DNA of 64,000 bases. Origin: Stenomitos frigidus ULC18 (GTDB lineage Bacteria; Cyanobacteriota; Cyanobacteriia; Leptolyngbyales; Leptolyngbyaceae). The notes beneath the pieces are model-generated. The model saw nothing but the letters and a program-made list of their open reading frames with translations. It did no database searches and was not told the DNA's origin. Made by a program: the position numbers and the translations under genes. Shown here one piece after another: positions 1 to 8,791 of the stretch; position 1 is the first letter of the stretch; each line of letters opens with the position of its first letter. The DNA lies in assembly GCF_003003795.1 (NCBI RefSeq), contig NZ_PVWK01000117.1, forward strand, positions 32,513 through 96,512, given 5' to 3'.

Positions 1-2155
1 CTGATAGATCTGCATCACACATAGCCACATATAAAGTTTCTTTATCAATAATATTCGGACAACTAACTAACTGATATAAAAACTCTTTGAGCTGATCTAT
101 GGTAACTCCATTTTCAACCAGCATGGAGAGGAAAGCCCAAGCTGAATAGTTTTCATAAGCAGTTTCTAAATCGTCTTCTTCAATTATCGAGTGTCCTCTT
201 GAAATAGCATTCTCATGAGCATTTTTGAAGAAATAGATAATGTCTCTAGGTCTAGGTATTAACTTATCATAAATATAATCTTTTACTGGTACGTCTTTTA
301 CCGTCTTAACGATGTATTTCTCCCATAATGTACTGGCGAGCAGTTCGTTAACACTTAATTCGACAAATCTTTGTTCTATTATTCTAAATAAAACATCTTT
401 GTCACCTGACTTTAGAAGATTCGTATATTCTATTTTGTCTGGCTCTCTAGCAACACCAAGAATGTATTTAAATATATCGCTTCTTAGGAAGATAGTTAGA
501 TGAAAATCAATTTTCTTGGGTTGTCCTTTCACCGTAAAAGATGATAGTTCTCTAACAATCCTGCCTGTAACACCAAGTAAGCCTAAAATCCATTCACTTT
601 GAAGATTTAACTTGTTACCCTTTTTCCAGGATTTATCTAAATTATCTATAAGGACTAAAATTTTTCTATCCTTGTCAAATAGCTCTGCCAGGAAATTTCT
701 TATTTTAGACAAAGTTTCATCATGCATGATCTCAGCTAACTTTATTTTAAATTCTGAAAATTTTTCACCTGTATTTATTATATTAGCTTGGCTAATTTTT
801 TCTATCTCTTCCTCTAATCTTTCAGAGAAATCCTTTAAGAAAAGCTCAGAATTACTATCAATAAAATCTTTGAATGCTGTTTCTGTTGTAGTGAGTGCAT
901 ATGAATGTTTTGAAGTGATTTTAAGATAAACAGATTTTGCAACCTCTGTATAGATTAAAAGCTTCCATGCGCTTTCAACTAAATAACTCTTTTCATATTC
1001 TTCTGAAGAAACCTGCAAGATTTTAACTAAAGCATCAATTTCAAAGTTTACAGGTTTAATAAGGCAAACATGATTTCTTGAATCTTTTTCTAAAAGGCTC
1101 TTTAAATAGTACAAAGTCGCCGTTTTTCCTGTCCCTTTTCTTCCAATAACTATGTTGTAGTCGTTCTTAATTAAAGCTGGAATGTTAAAGTTTTGGACAT
1201 AATAGTATGGTAATTCCTCACTTTCATTCTCGGCTAAAAATTCACCAAAACTAATTTGTTGGAGTTTAGTCAACTCGTTCTTTATCTGCTGACTAGTTTT
1301 TTGTTGATAGATGTATTCTAAGAGCCTATCCTTAAGAGGCGCTAGAAAATCAGCTACAATCTCCTCACATCTTTTTTTACGATTATACTTAACTAACAAA
1401 TCTCTATAATCAATTGGTACTTCGTAAGGTTCTTCCGCCAACATCAAAAGATCTAAATTACAACCCAGAGCAAAACCCGCAATAAGTGAACATTTTGAGT
1501 TTTGAATTTGATAACCTGAACGATCTATAGAAGAAAATTCTATTAAAACGGCTTTATTCAACTTTTGCAGATACCACTCAAGAGGCTGTATTCTATTTTC
1601 TGACGCATCATCTGTGCTACAAGGGATTTTATATTTTAAAATTTGATTAGATATGGCTTGGCTGTAAATATTGTCAAATTGATTTTTTAGAAAAAGTAAA
1701 GGATGCCTACTATTATCTAAGCCCTGCTTCTGCTTCTTTTTTTGCTTTTCTTGTGTGGTATCATTGAAAATAAAAGAATTAAAAGCCGACACAATATCTG
1801 TAGTATTTATGTAACTTTGGTAACCAGTTGTTGTCAAAGCTGAAAACTCTTTGTATCGTCTTACTGATTCAATATGTGTATTGTCAAATATCAAAAATAT
1901 TGCTTTATCCTTTGCCATCGCATAACCAAGCTCAAAAATAACATTGTCGCTAAAACCTGTTAGATCGACACAGAAATAATCAGCTTCGTCGATAGCTCTC
2001 GTTACTTCATCAATAATTAGCTTGCCGTTGATGGTCTGGCTTCTCCAAGATTTTAGCGAGGCAACCTGGGAACTATTGATCAATTTAATTGCTTCTTCAA
2101 TTGATTCACCAGATGATTTAGGTTGACTACTGTAAGCAAAGAAGCCAGTTTTCAT
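1..2155 (-). CDS. TIR/deoxyribosyltransferase-like + P-loop ATPase, C-terminus outside window
   Basis: Reading frame of 718 codons from ATG at 2155, still open at position 2, so it is 3'-partial. Residues ~1-110 look like a Rossmann unit with VDLTG (about 65) and ELGYAMAKDKAIFLIFD (75-91), the pattern of nucleoside-deoxyribosyltransferase/TIR-like folds; E75 is the candidate catalytic glutamate. Residues ~195-245 look like a second, degenerate copy without that Glu. A P-loop ATPase follows: Walker A GRKGTGKT (338-345) and Walker B ILVLIDNLD (499-507). The ATPase resembles KAP/Sll1717-type NTPases (tentative). The DNA is clearly more AT-rich than the rest of the window and lacks HIP1 sites, suggesting transfer. 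A defence or signalling role is inferred from the architecture only. High confidence in the gene, moderate in the domain calls. Confidence 0.8.
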   Translation of the reverse strand, partial: MKTGFFAYSSQPKSSGESIEEAIKLINSSQVASLKSWRSQTINGKLIIDEVTRAIDEADYFCVDLTGFSDNVIFELGYAMAKDKAIFLIFDNTHIESVRRYKEFSALTTTGYQSYINTTDIVSAFNSFIFNDTTQEKQKKKQKQGLDNSRHPLLFLKNQFDNIYSQAISNQILKYKIPCSTDDASENRIQPLEWYLQKLNKAVLIEFSSIDRSGYQIQNSKCSLIAGFALGCNLDLLMLAEEPYEVPIDYRDLLVKYNRKKRCEEIVADFLAPLKDRLLEYIYQQKTSQQIKNELTKLQQISFGEFLAENESEELPYYYVQNFNIPALIKNDYNIVIGRKGTGKTATLYYLKSLLEKDSRNHVCLIKPVNFEIDALVKILQVSSEEYEKSYLVESAWKLLIYTEVAKSVYLKITSKHSYALTTTETAFKDFIDSNSELFLKDFSERLEEEIEKISQANIINTGEKFSEFKIKLAEIMHDETLSKIRNFLAELFDKDRKILVLIDNLDKSWKKGNKLNLQSEWILGLLGVTGRIVRELSSFTVKGQPKKIDFHLTIFLRSDIFKYILGVAREPDKIEYTNLLKSGDKDVLFRIIEQRFVELSVNELLASTLWEKYIVKTVKDVPVKDYIYDKLIPRPRDIIYFFKNAHENAISRGHSIIEEDDLETAYENYSAWAFLSMLVENGVTIDQLKEFLYQLVSCPNIIDKETLYVAMCDADLS

Positions 2156-2270
2156 ACCGCTAAACCCTTAAGGAGAGACGATTTGTAAGCGTTATTTTAA
2201 CGCAATTACTTAAACTGGGAACATTCTTCCAACTGGCTTTACATTTTATAAATTCCTTTTCACTTAAATT

Positions 2271-2297
2271 GCACTTCTGCCACAGCCGCAGAAGTGC
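2271..2297. repeat. Perfect 10-bp inverted repeat (hairpin)
   Basis: GCACTTCTGC and GCAGAAGTGC flank a 7-nt loop. It sits at the border between the AT-rich segment on the left and normal DNA on the right, downstream of the leftward gene ending at 2458. There is no T tract, so it is a weak terminator candidate. Confidence 0.5.
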
Positions 2298-2407
2298 GAG
2301 TTTGATTAGAACGCCCGAGAAACTTTAACCACAGGGATCTTCAGCTTTAGCTTTTAAATGCTTTTAGATTTTGGGCTAGATTTGCAATAAACCAGCTAAT
2401 AAGTAGC

Positions 2408-2434
2408 AGTAGGGTGAGCAGTGTCCACCCTACT
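2408..2434. terminator. GTAGGGTG hairpin downstream of the exported helical protein gene
   Basis: Arms AGTAGGGTG (2408-2416) and CACCCTACT (2426-2434) with a 9-nt loop, 23 bp past the stop of the leftward gene at 2458. The core resembles a GTAGGGTGG-type repeat seen in many cyanobacteria. It could act as a 3' hairpin; no clear U-run follows. Confidence 0.4.
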
Positions 2435-2457
2435 AGATCTGACTTTGCACCTAGGAT

Positions 2458-2904
2458 TTAGTTGCCAAAGGCATCTTTGATATTGTCAACAGCGCTTTCA
2501 ACAGCATTTTTGGTTTTGTCAATCGCGTTTTGAGTGCGAGCCGAGTCTTTGTCAGCTTTGCGCTCAATTCTAGCGGCGTCTTTCTTAGCTTTGCGTCCGA
2601 TGGCACTATCGTTGTCTGTGGCGCGATCGACCTTGGCAGCATTGGTTTTTGCTGTCTTCTTCAGCTTATCGGTCGTGTCGCGAACGAACCCTTTAGTGCG
2701 TCCAGCATCTTTACTGGCTTTCCCTTGTAATTCACTGCCTGCATCCGCTGCCGCAATCAAGTTGCTAGCAGGAGCCGCGATCGCTGCATTGCTTGAGAAA
2801 AACGCACCTTGCCAAGTAAACGCGATCGCCGACACGCAGAGCAGTGCAGTCGTCAACCAACGCCCGATCGTCGATACCCGTTTTGTAAAATAATTCAGTT
2901 TCAT
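2458..2904 (-). CDS. Exported charged helical protein (low-temperature-induced/LEA-like)
   Basis: 148 residues. The ATG at 2904 is preferred over a TTG at 2913 because AAAGGAG lies 10 nt upstream of the ATG but only 2 nt from the TTG. An N-terminal signal peptide (hydrophobic LLCVSAIAFTWQGAFF, then AAIAAPA) predicts export. The mature part is almost entirely Lys/Asp/Ala-rich amphipathic helix with recurring KDSAR/KDAAR-like segments and no cysteines. This composition resembles the cyanobacterial low-temperature-induced/LEA-like proteins (for example All0457-type), but no diagnostic motif is visible. Monocistronic, with a hairpin downstream. Function unknown; a stress role is inference. Confidence 0.65.
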   Translation of the reverse strand: MKLNYFTKRVSTIGRWLTTALLCVSAIAFTWQGAFFSSNAAIAAPASNLIAAADAGSELQGKASKDAGRTKGFVRDTTDKLKKTAKTNAAKVDRATDNDSAIGRKAKKDAARIERKADKDSARTQNAIDKTKNAVESAVDNIKDAFGN

Positions 2905-3032
2905 GGAATACAATCTCCTTTAGATTAGATTCCATTTCTACTTCATCCAGCTCACCGTTTAAATCGTGCTGTAGATGGAGGTTGCGCCTGAAGAAAAATC
3001 TATCAATGTAAGTAGTTGTTTCGACTATAAGT

Positions 3033-3181
3033 AACGCGATGTGCAACTAAATTTGCCCTCATCCCCACCCTTCTCCCCAGGGAGAAGGGCTTTCAGGCGT
3101 TTCCAGTTCCCTCTCCTGCTGGGAGAGGGCTAGGGTGAGGGCGGTCTCAGCAGGTATTTCAGGGAAATCGCACATCGCGTT
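3033..3181. mobile_element. MITE-like element, 149 bp
   Basis: Perfect 12-bp terminal inverted repeats AACGCGATGTGC (3033-3044) and GCACATCGCGTT (3170-3181). The inside is an imperfect long palindrome built from CCCTCATCCCC, GGGAGAAGGG and GGGAGAGGGC blocks. Related flanks (AGTAGTTGTTTCGACTA at 3011, AGTAGTTGTGTCAACTA at 3183) lie on both sides. There is no coding capacity, and it ends 16 bp past the M48 gene stop codon side. Confidence 0.6.
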
Positions 3182-3196
3182 GAGTAGTTGTGTCAA

Positions 3197-4072
3197 CTAC
3201 CAATTGCGCCATCCGCCTGCCGTTTTGGTGCCTTGGCCAGACTGTGTCGGGCGAGTTTGCAGCAACGATTGGTACTCCTTGCTACTGGCCCAGCGATCGA
3301 TTTCGCGCGCACGTAAAACGGGTACGGGGTGGGTGAGTTGTGCGGTCATTGCCTGCTTCAACAGTTCGCCCAGTTGGTCATTGCTAATGTCATCGTAGGC
3401 GCGTGCTTGAGTGAGGAAGGCCTCCAGATTCAATTGTCCCGACAGCGTTGGCGAACCGCCTGCTAGCTTCATCAACACCGAGCTGACCACCTTGGAATCT
3501 TGCGTAGCAAGGAGAGCCGCTCGATCGCAGGTAAATTCGGCACAGCGCACCCATTCTAAAATTTGTGCCTGCAAGCTTTGCGCGATCGCGCCTCCCAGCG
3601 TGGGCAATTGCCCTGCCGCCAGCACCAACAGATTCGCCAGCGTCAGGTAGACACCATGTTCACACTTGAGATGCCCCAACTCATGGGCGATGACGGCCTG
3701 GATCTCTTCAGATGTGAGCAACTCCAGCAGTGAGGTATGCACCACAATAAAGGGCTGCTTGCCTCGCATCGCAAAGGTATACGCATTAGGAACCGGATGC
3801 TGCCGCACATACAACTGAGGCGGCTCCAAATCCAACACCTTGCAGGCATCCAGCAAAAGCTTGTGCAGATCAGGCAACTGCTGCTCACCCACCAACACGC
3901 TAGAGGCAATATTTTCCAGGTAGAAAAACTGTTCCGCGATCGGCCCAAGCAAATTCCGAATCACCACATCCAAACCGGGCAACTGCTTCAGGTTTGCCGT
4001 TGCTTCAAAGTCTAGAGGGTGTCGAAAGTGATCGGCTCTTAAGCCAATGAGAGGCGTTTGGAGAAAAGACAT
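3197..4072 (-). CDS. M48 family zinc metallopeptidase (HtpX/Ste24-like)
   Basis: 291 residues from ATG 4072 (a TTG at 4087 would add five residues; neither has a clear Shine-Dalgarno). The zinc site is HELGH (H130, E131, H134), with E179 in AEFTCDRAAL as the likely third ligand. A hydrophobic stretch (LTLANLLVLAAGQL, about 143-156) follows the catalytic helix, suggesting membrane association. The size fits the short cyanobacterial M48 group. Members are zinc endopeptidases, many in membrane protein quality control; the substrate here is unknown. It lies downstream of murA on the same strand, but a strong hairpin at 4189-4230 probably separates transcription. Confidence 0.88.
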   Translation of the reverse strand: MSFLQTPLIGLRADHFRHPLDFEATANLKQLPGLDVVIRNLLGPIAEQFFYLENIASSVLVGEQQLPDLHKLLLDACKVLDLEPPQLYVRQHPVPNAYTFAMRGKQPFIVVHTSLLELLTSEEIQAVIAHELGHLKCEHGVYLTLANLLVLAAGQLPTLGGAIAQSLQAQILEWVRCAEFTCDRAALLATQDSKVVSSVLMKLAGGSPTLSGQLNLEAFLTQARAYDDISNDQLGELLKQAMTAQLTHPVPVLRAREIDRWASSKEYQSLLQTRPTQSGQGTKTAGGWRNW

Positions 4073-4188
4073 GCGGTGAGAAGACAAGGATGGGTTGAGG
4101 AGCCTGAGTCAGCGATCGTGCACTGCTCACCGACAGTATAACGAGAACCCCTGCTATCCTGCGTTGGTGTTCCCATCAATGATGTTTC

Positions 4189-4230
4189 AGCCCCTTAGCG
4201 GTTCTACCGCAGTCGAACCGCTAAGGGGCT
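4189..4230. terminator. Strong 15-bp hairpin between murA and the M48 gene
   Basis: Arms AGCCCCTTAGCGGTT (4189-4203) and AACCGCTAAGGGGCT (4216-4230) with a 12-nt loop. It lies downstream of murA and upstream of the peptidase gene, both leftward. No long U tract follows, so it may be a repeat rather than a classical terminator. Confidence 0.5.
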
Positions 4231-4254
4231 GTGAAGAAATAACGCTATGGACTG

Positions 4255-4328
4255 TAGCGGTCAGCCATCAGCGGTCAGCGGTCAGCCATTAGAGAAAAGC
4301 TGATAGCTGATAGCTGATAGCTGATAGC
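4255..4328. repeat. AGCGGTCAGC / GCTGATAGCTGATAGC dispersed repeat
   Basis: Several AGCGGTCAGC units, a short A-rich spacer (AGAGAAAA), then four GCTGATA units. The two halves can fold into a long imperfect hairpin. Related copies lie near 8561, 17605, 21935, 29136, 39239, 43192 and 46568. Confidence 0.75.
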
Positions 4329-4393
4329 GAAGCCAAACGTATGCAGTTATTTTTTTACAAGTCCTAAGAGGCTCTGTTCGACTGGGAATGCAC

Positions 4394-5800
4394 TTAACTG
4401 GGTTCTGCCACCGGAACGGCGATCGTAGTTTCAGGTACGATCAACGGGCTTTCAAGGTGTTCTACAGACGGTAGCCGTTTCAGGTTAGCGCCAAGCTTTT
4501 GCAGCTTCAGCTCCAGGTTTTCATAGCCGCGATCAAGGTGCTGTAAACCCTGAATAACCGTTGTACCACGAGCGGCAAGTCCCGCCAGCACAAGAGCCGC
4601 CGAGGCGCGTAAATCAGTGGCGACGACAGGGGCACCAGAGAGCATCGGGACACCCCGGACGATCGCATGAGTGCCTTTGACGCGGATATCTGCGCCCATG
4701 CGAGTGAGCTCTGCGACATGGCGGAGACGATTTTCAAACACGGTTTCGGTGATCACGCTGTCGCCATCGCTCAAGGTGAGTAGGGCCATGAACGGAGCCT
4801 GCATATCAGTGGGAAACCCAGGATACGGCAGCGTTTCAATATCGGTTGCCAGATGGCGGTAGCCAGGCAAGATGCGGAGGCGGTTGGGCGCGTCTTCAAT
4901 GACCTGCGCACCGATCGCGTGCAGCTTGGCAATCACTGCCGTTAAATGATCGGGAATGACAGGGGACAAGCTGATTTCAGAATGCGTAATCGCACCAGCG
5001 ATGAGAAAGGTGCCTGCTTCAACCCGATCGGGAATGATCGCATAATCGGTTGTATGCAAGCTGGGCACACCGACGATCGTAATCGTGTTCGTACCAGCAC
5101 CGCGAATCTTGGCACCCATTGCCCGACAAAAGTTTGCCAGGTCAGCCACTTCTGGTTCCTGTGCCGCGTTTTCGATCGTGGTTTCGCCTTCTGCCAGCGT
5201 TGCCGCCATCATCAACGTTTCAGTCGCGCCAACGCTGGGATAGTCCAAATAAATTTTGGCCCCTTGCAGGCGTTTGTTTCTGCCGCGCAGGTGAGCATTC
5301 ACAATGCCGTGATCAATTTGCACGTCTGCACCCATTGCCTGCAAGCCTCTGACATGCAGAGCAACTGGTCGAGCCCCGATCGCGCAGCCGCCTGGTAAAG
5401 GGATTTTCGCCACACCCAGACGAGCCAGCAGAGGGCCAATCACAAAAAAGCTGGCGCGAAGCTGACTCACCAACTCATAGGGTGCTTTCGACTGAGCAAT
5501 ATGAGAGGCATTGACTAATAAACTATCTCCCTGCCGTTCTAGTTTCACTCCTAACGCGGAGAGAATTTCGCCCATGCGGGTAACGTCCGCCAGAGCTGGC
5601 ACGTTGCGGATGCGGCAATCTTGCGACGAACAAAGCAAGGCCCCGGCCATAATGACCAGTGCCGAATTTTTAGCACCGCTGATACCGACGTGACCATGCA
5701 AAGAGGCGCCGCCCGAGACTTGCAGGACGGCTTTGTCTTCTTCCGATGAAGAATGAGTGTTGGAGAGGCTAGGCGAGAGAGTAATTGGTCTGTCCTCCAA
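4394..5800 (-). CDS. murA: UDP-N-acetylglucosamine 1-carboxyvinyltransferase
   Basis: 468 residues. Transfers enolpyruvate from PEP to UDP-GlcNAc, the first committed step of peptidoglycan synthesis, in the cytoplasm. SGAKNSAL (41-48) carries the conserved Lys-Asn pair, and [13 protein letters not shown] holds the catalytic Cys (C139), so a fosfomycin-sensitive type is expected. The EPSP-synthase inside-out barrel repeats run to the end. The only usable start is TTG at 5800, giving a ~25-residue N-terminal extension before the conserved core (VLQVSGG), as is common in cyanobacteria. No ATG or GTG occurs between the TTG and the core. tRNA-Leu lies divergently upstream. Confidence 0.96.
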   Translation of the reverse strand: MEDRPITLSPSLSNTHSSSEEDKAVLQVSGGASLHGHVGISGAKNSALVIMAGALLCSSQDCRIRNVPALADVTRMGEILSALGVKLERQGDSLLVNASHIAQSKAPYELVSQLRASFFVIGPLLARLGVAKIPLPGGCAIGARPVALHVRGLQAMGADVQIDHGIVNAHLRGRNKRLQGAKIYLDYPSVGATETLMMAATLAEGETTIENAAQEPEVADLANFCRAMGAKIRGAGTNTITIVGVPSLHTTDYAIIPDRVEAGTFLIAGAITHSEISLSPVIPDHLTAVIAKLHAIGAQVIEDAPNRLRILPGYRHLATDIETLPYPGFPTDMQAPFMALLTLSDGDSVITETVFENRLRHVAELTRMGADIRVKGTHAIVRGVPMLSGAPVVATDLRASAALVLAGLAARGTTVIQGLQHLDRGYENLELKLQKLGANLKRLPSVEHLESPLIVPETTIAVPVAEPS

Positions 5801-6042
5801 TAAATACTGGGTTACGAGTCAACGTGAAGCGTCACTTTTGGAAGCCACCATTTCTAATGACTTAAAAAAACGAACATCGAAATTTTACCGGAAAGATTCA
5901 AAATGTACAGTTTTTCGTCATCAGTGCGATCGCTCCGCTGGTTAAGGGCACCACAGAAGTATGCTCCATTTTTGCCCAAAAGTGATTGACAGACGTCGCC
6001 GATTACTCCATGATTATGAATCGCGGCCTCGGCTGCGAATAA

Positions 6043-6127
6043 GCGGAACTGGCGGAATTGGTAGACGCGCTAGATTCAGGTTCTAGTGTTCGCAAGGACT
6101 TCCGGGTTCAAGTCCCGGGTTCCGCAT
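6043..6127 (+). tRNA. trnL-CAG: tRNA-Leu (anticodon CAG)
   Basis: 85-nt class II tRNA. Acceptor GCGGAAC pairs with GTTCCGC plus discriminator A. The D-arm contains GGTAGACGCG. The anticodon stem CTAGA/TCTAG holds loop TTCAGGT, giving anticodon CAG. A long variable arm follows, then the T-arm with GGTTCAAGTCC. CCA is not encoded. Confidence 0.95.
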
Positions 6128-6251
6128 TGAGATCATGACAGATAATATGGGTCAACTCAGCAACCGAGGTATCACTTTAACTGCGTGTATTCCTCAGCTT
6201 TACTTATCTTTGAACAGGATTTGTAATAAAACTTTAATGAGTCAATCTTAA

Positions 6252-7037
6252 GTGCTCACTAGTCTTCAGAACCCTCTGGTTAAACAGATCCGAAAACTGC
6301 ACCAGACCAAAGAACGGCGGGAGCAACAGCTTTTTTTGCTGGAAGGAACTCATCTCTTAGAAGCAGCACTGGCTGTTGATCGCCCATTAATAACCCTTTG
6401 CCATACGATTGCCTGGCAAACAAAATATCCCCTGCTATGGGAACATGCGCAGCAATTGGCAGAGCGGGTTGAATTAGTCAGCGCGGACGTACTGCGCGCG
6501 ATCGCCACGACGGTTGAGCCGGATGGGGTTGTGGCGACGATTGAACGCACCTCAACGCCTGCTCCAGCGTTTACCAGCTTTGGCTTAGTGCTGGAAACGG
6601 TTCAAGATCCTGGCAATTTAGGCACCATGATTCGCACCGCTGCCGCCGCGGGTGCCGATGGCTTATTGCTCAGTGCTGATAGCGTTGACTTTGACCATCC
6701 TAAAGTGTTGCGGGCGTCGGCTGGTCAATGGTTCCAGCTGCCAATGGCGGCGAGTTTTGATCTGCAAACAGAACTTTCTCACTATCAGCAGCGGGGGATG
6801 CAGATTGTGGCAACCCTACCAACCGCAAACCTGACCTACTGGGAGGTTGATTTACGACAGCCGACACTGATTCTTATGGGCAATGAGGGTGGAGGCTTGT
6901 CTCCAGCACTGGCTGCAATTGCCGATCAGCAAGTAACGATTCCCCTGAACCCTGGCGTGGAGTCTTTAAATGTGGCGATCGCGGCCGCGCTGATGTTATA
7001 CGAAGCGAAACGGCAAAGGATGAGGAGTGAGGAGTAA
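6252..7037 (+). CDS. TrmH/SpoU-family RNA 2'-O-methyltransferase
   Basis: 261 residues from GTG 6252; the N-terminus MLTSLQNPLVKQIRKLHQ matches the usual start of cyanobacterial members. An N-terminal substrate-binding domain (1-100) precedes a SPOUT knot domain with motif 1 VQDPGNLGTMIRTA, motif 2 LMGNEGGGLSPAL and motif 3 IPLNPGVESLNVAIAAAL, the SAM-binding trefoil knot. It methylates ribose 2'-OH of a guanosine in rRNA or tRNA with SAM. The family includes RlmB and TrmH, and the exact target cannot be told from sequence. It lies alone, 125 bp downstream of tRNA-Leu on the same strand. Confidence 0.9.
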   Translation: MLTSLQNPLVKQIRKLHQTKERREQQLFLLEGTHLLEAALAVDRPLITLCHTIAWQTKYPLLWEHAQQLAERVELVSADVLRAIATTVEPDGVVATIERTSTPAPAFTSFGLVLETVQDPGNLGTMIRTAAAAGADGLLLSADSVDFDHPKVLRASAGQWFQLPMAASFDLQTELSHYQQRGMQIVATLPTANLTYWEVDLRQPTLILMGNEGGGLSPALAAIADQQVTIPLNPGVESLNVAIAAALMLYEAKRQRMRSEE

Positions 7038-7083
7038 GGAGTGAGAAAGTTTTGAATTTTGAGTTTTGAGTTGCAAGAGAGGG

Positions 7084-7186
7084 CTAAGGAACAAGAATTT
7101 AATCACTCCGGCATTTCCCGTAGGGGCGGGCCGTGCGCCCCTACCTGCAAATAATTTGTCGATTTTATTTAATCCACGATTCTAAG
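7084..7186. mobile_element. MITE-like element, family 1 copy A
   Basis: Imperfect terminal inverted repeats: CTAAGGAACAAGAATTTAAT on the left and ATTTAATCCACGATTCTAAGG on the right read inward as related sequences. The core has GTAGGGGCG and GCGCCCCTAC arms. No ORF. Other copies start at 8686, 8785, 15892 (partial) and 17524 (ends only). Confidence 0.6.
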
Positions 7187-7256
7187 GAAAGAGGGTGAAG
7201 TTTTAGTTGATTCGGACTGCTGACTAATGGCCGTGGGTTCTGAGTGAATCCCCTCC

Positions 7257-7508
7257 CTACGCACCCCTCTCTTCTCCATCTTCCTGCCGCTTCTGAATAA
7301 ATTGCTCAATATCAGCGACGGCCTGCTCAAGGCTATTAAGGTCAAACTGATCCTCAACGGATGCATTGGTAGAACTGGGGTTATTGTGTTCAGGAGCCAT
7401 TGGCGATACAACCTCATCAGCGGGTTGAAGCGTCTCTTGCAACTGGTCGAGCGATTCTATGAATGCTCTGGCTGCTGCATACCGTAGGTTTTGCTGACGC
7501 TGATTCAT
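7257..7508 (-). CDS. Conserved small cyanobacterial protein
   Basis: 83 residues from ATG 7508 (MNQRQQNLRYAAARAFIE), the form of start I recall from cyanobacterial homologues; an upstream TTG-type start would add nine residues. Helical and acidic, with no signal peptide or membrane segment. The N-terminal ~25 residues (RQQNLRYAAARAFIESLDQL) look most constrained, while the middle is low-complexity (NNPSSTNAS). No known domain recognised. Flanked by a MITE-like element downstream and an empty 390-bp region upstream. Function unknown. Confidence 0.65.
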   Translation of the reverse strand: MNQRQQNLRYAAARAFIESLDQLQETLQPADEVVSPMAPEHNNPSSTNASVEDQFDLNSLEQAVADIEQFIQKRQEDGEERGA

Positions 7509-7896
7509 AAGTGCTATTCCAAAATCAAGGATCAAAAGACCGGACTACTAGGCGAATGCCGTAGCGGGCTGTCCGTTTGAGCACACGAACTTCGTTAGTA
7601 CGTTGGGTGACGACAGTATGCATGATGGTAAGCGACCGCTAACAGTGCCTTTAAACGCTTTAGCTAAATGGTCGTCAGTATTTCAGCCTTAATATGCCCA
7701 ATTTAAAGCCATGTTTTGCTAAGGACATAAATCGGCAACTATTACCATAGCGTCAAGGGCGCTTTTGAGCCAGCTGCAAGTAGTCAGTTTGACCAAACGG
7801 TCACGATCGACCACTACCTTTTCTCTTTAAGATGGGCGTGGAAAGATAGCCTGAGTAAACCACAAACCCCGATAGATGCATTGCAGGGCAAGTTCT
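7509..7896. other. Intergenic, nothing recognised
   Basis: No ORF, RNA gene or repeat could be supported. It presumably carries the promoter of the leftward gene ending at 7257. Confidence 0.5.
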
Positions 7897-8382
7897 CTAC
7901 TCCGCTATCTCACGTAAAATTTGTTCTACCAGCGCTGGTTCTGCCGATGAAACCAGCGTTGAAGGATAGACTGCTCGTCCCCATGTTGGGTGAAGCACGA
8001 TGGAGCACCCGTGGCTGCAAGTAGTGCGATACCCTAAGGTCGCTTGCACAATCGCTACGTCATCTAACCGTAGCTTCCCAGGACGAGCCAGCAGCGGTAA
8101 GCCTGTCCGAGGATCAAAGATGGCTGCGGCGTAACCCAAACGGTTGATTTGAACAGCGATTGCATAGCCAAGCTTGAGAAACCGTCGCCGTAATTTATCT
8201 TTCTGCGCTTCGGCAATGGGCGATCGCTTCAACAAATCGCAGTCGCACGGCTGGAGCACAATGAGCATCGATCGTGCCGGACATGACCAATCTGGCAGCA
8301 GCTGATCCCGATGGTTACAAACGAACCGACTGGGCGGATGGACGGAGTATTGAGTTTGTGCTTGTTCGATGACTCCGTTCAC
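7897..8382 (-). CDS. Probable MMADHC-like (methylmalonic aciduria/homocystinuria type D) protein
   Basis: 161 residues from GTG 8382, with GGAG five nt upstream. The pattern YSVHPPSRFVCNHRDQLLPDW, a central DPRTGLPLLARPG and a terminal VLHPTWGRAVYPSTLVSS resembles the cyanobacterial family annotated as methylmalonic aciduria and homocystinuria type D protein. MMADHC is a B12-trafficking partner in animals; the cyanobacterial role is not established. Several cysteines occur (TTCSHGCS, CPARS, PCDCD). No membrane segment, so probably cytoplasmic. The family match is from memory of pattern and the function is uncertain. Confidence 0.6.
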   Translation of the reverse strand: MNGVIEQAQTQYSVHPPSRFVCNHRDQLLPDWSCPARSMLIVLQPCDCDLLKRSPIAEAQKDKLRRRFLKLGYAIAVQINRLGYAAAIFDPRTGLPLLARPGKLRLDDVAIVQATLGYRTTCSHGCSIVLHPTWGRAVYPSTLVSSAEPALVEQILREIAE

Positions 8383-8560
8383 ACATACTCCAGGTAAGCG
8401 CTTTTTCCATTCTACGCAGGAGTATGTGATGTAGAAGCATAGACTTTGGTGCTGTCCTCATTGCAACCTCGATCCCAAAGCAAAGCAGAGCTTGATTGCA
8501 GGGCCCTTGTGAGCAGAACTTTCCAGGGTGGCCATAACTCAAACGTAGGTGTTGTTAAGA

Positions 8561-8646
8561 GTCAGTGATCAGCGGTGTGTAAATTTGACCGTTGACCCTT
8601 AATCATGAACCGCTGGGTGCTAACCGCTGACCGCTGACCGCTTCCC
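8561..8646. repeat. AGCGGT/ACCGCTGAC dispersed repeat
   Basis: Degenerate copy of the AGCGGTCAGC family: ATCAGCGGTG, then three ACCGCTGACC-type units in the opposite orientation, able to pair with each other. Confidence 0.6.
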
Positions 8647-8685
8647 CTCCTTACCCAAACTATGAACTTATCTTTATACCCAATT

Positions 8686-8791
8686 CTTCGGAACAAGAAT
8701 TTAATAATCTCGGCATTTGCCGTAGGGGCGCACGGCCGTGCGCCCCTACGGCAAATAATTTTTTGGTTTTATTTAATTCACGATCCTTAGG
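8686..8791. mobile_element. MITE-like element, family 1 copy B
   Basis: Left end CGGAACAAGAATTTAAT and right end ATTTAATTCACGATCCTTAGG. The core palindrome is GTAGGGGCGCACGG / CCGTGCGCCCCTAC. The last 7 bp (CCTTAGG) are shared with the next copy. Confidence 0.65.

Noticed and set aside
2765..3046. 93-aa minus-strand ORF
   Set aside because: Out-of-frame overlap with the exported helical protein and the MITE; no coding character.
8315..8542. 75-aa minus-strand ORF
   Set aside because: Overlaps the start of the MMADHC-like gene in another frame.
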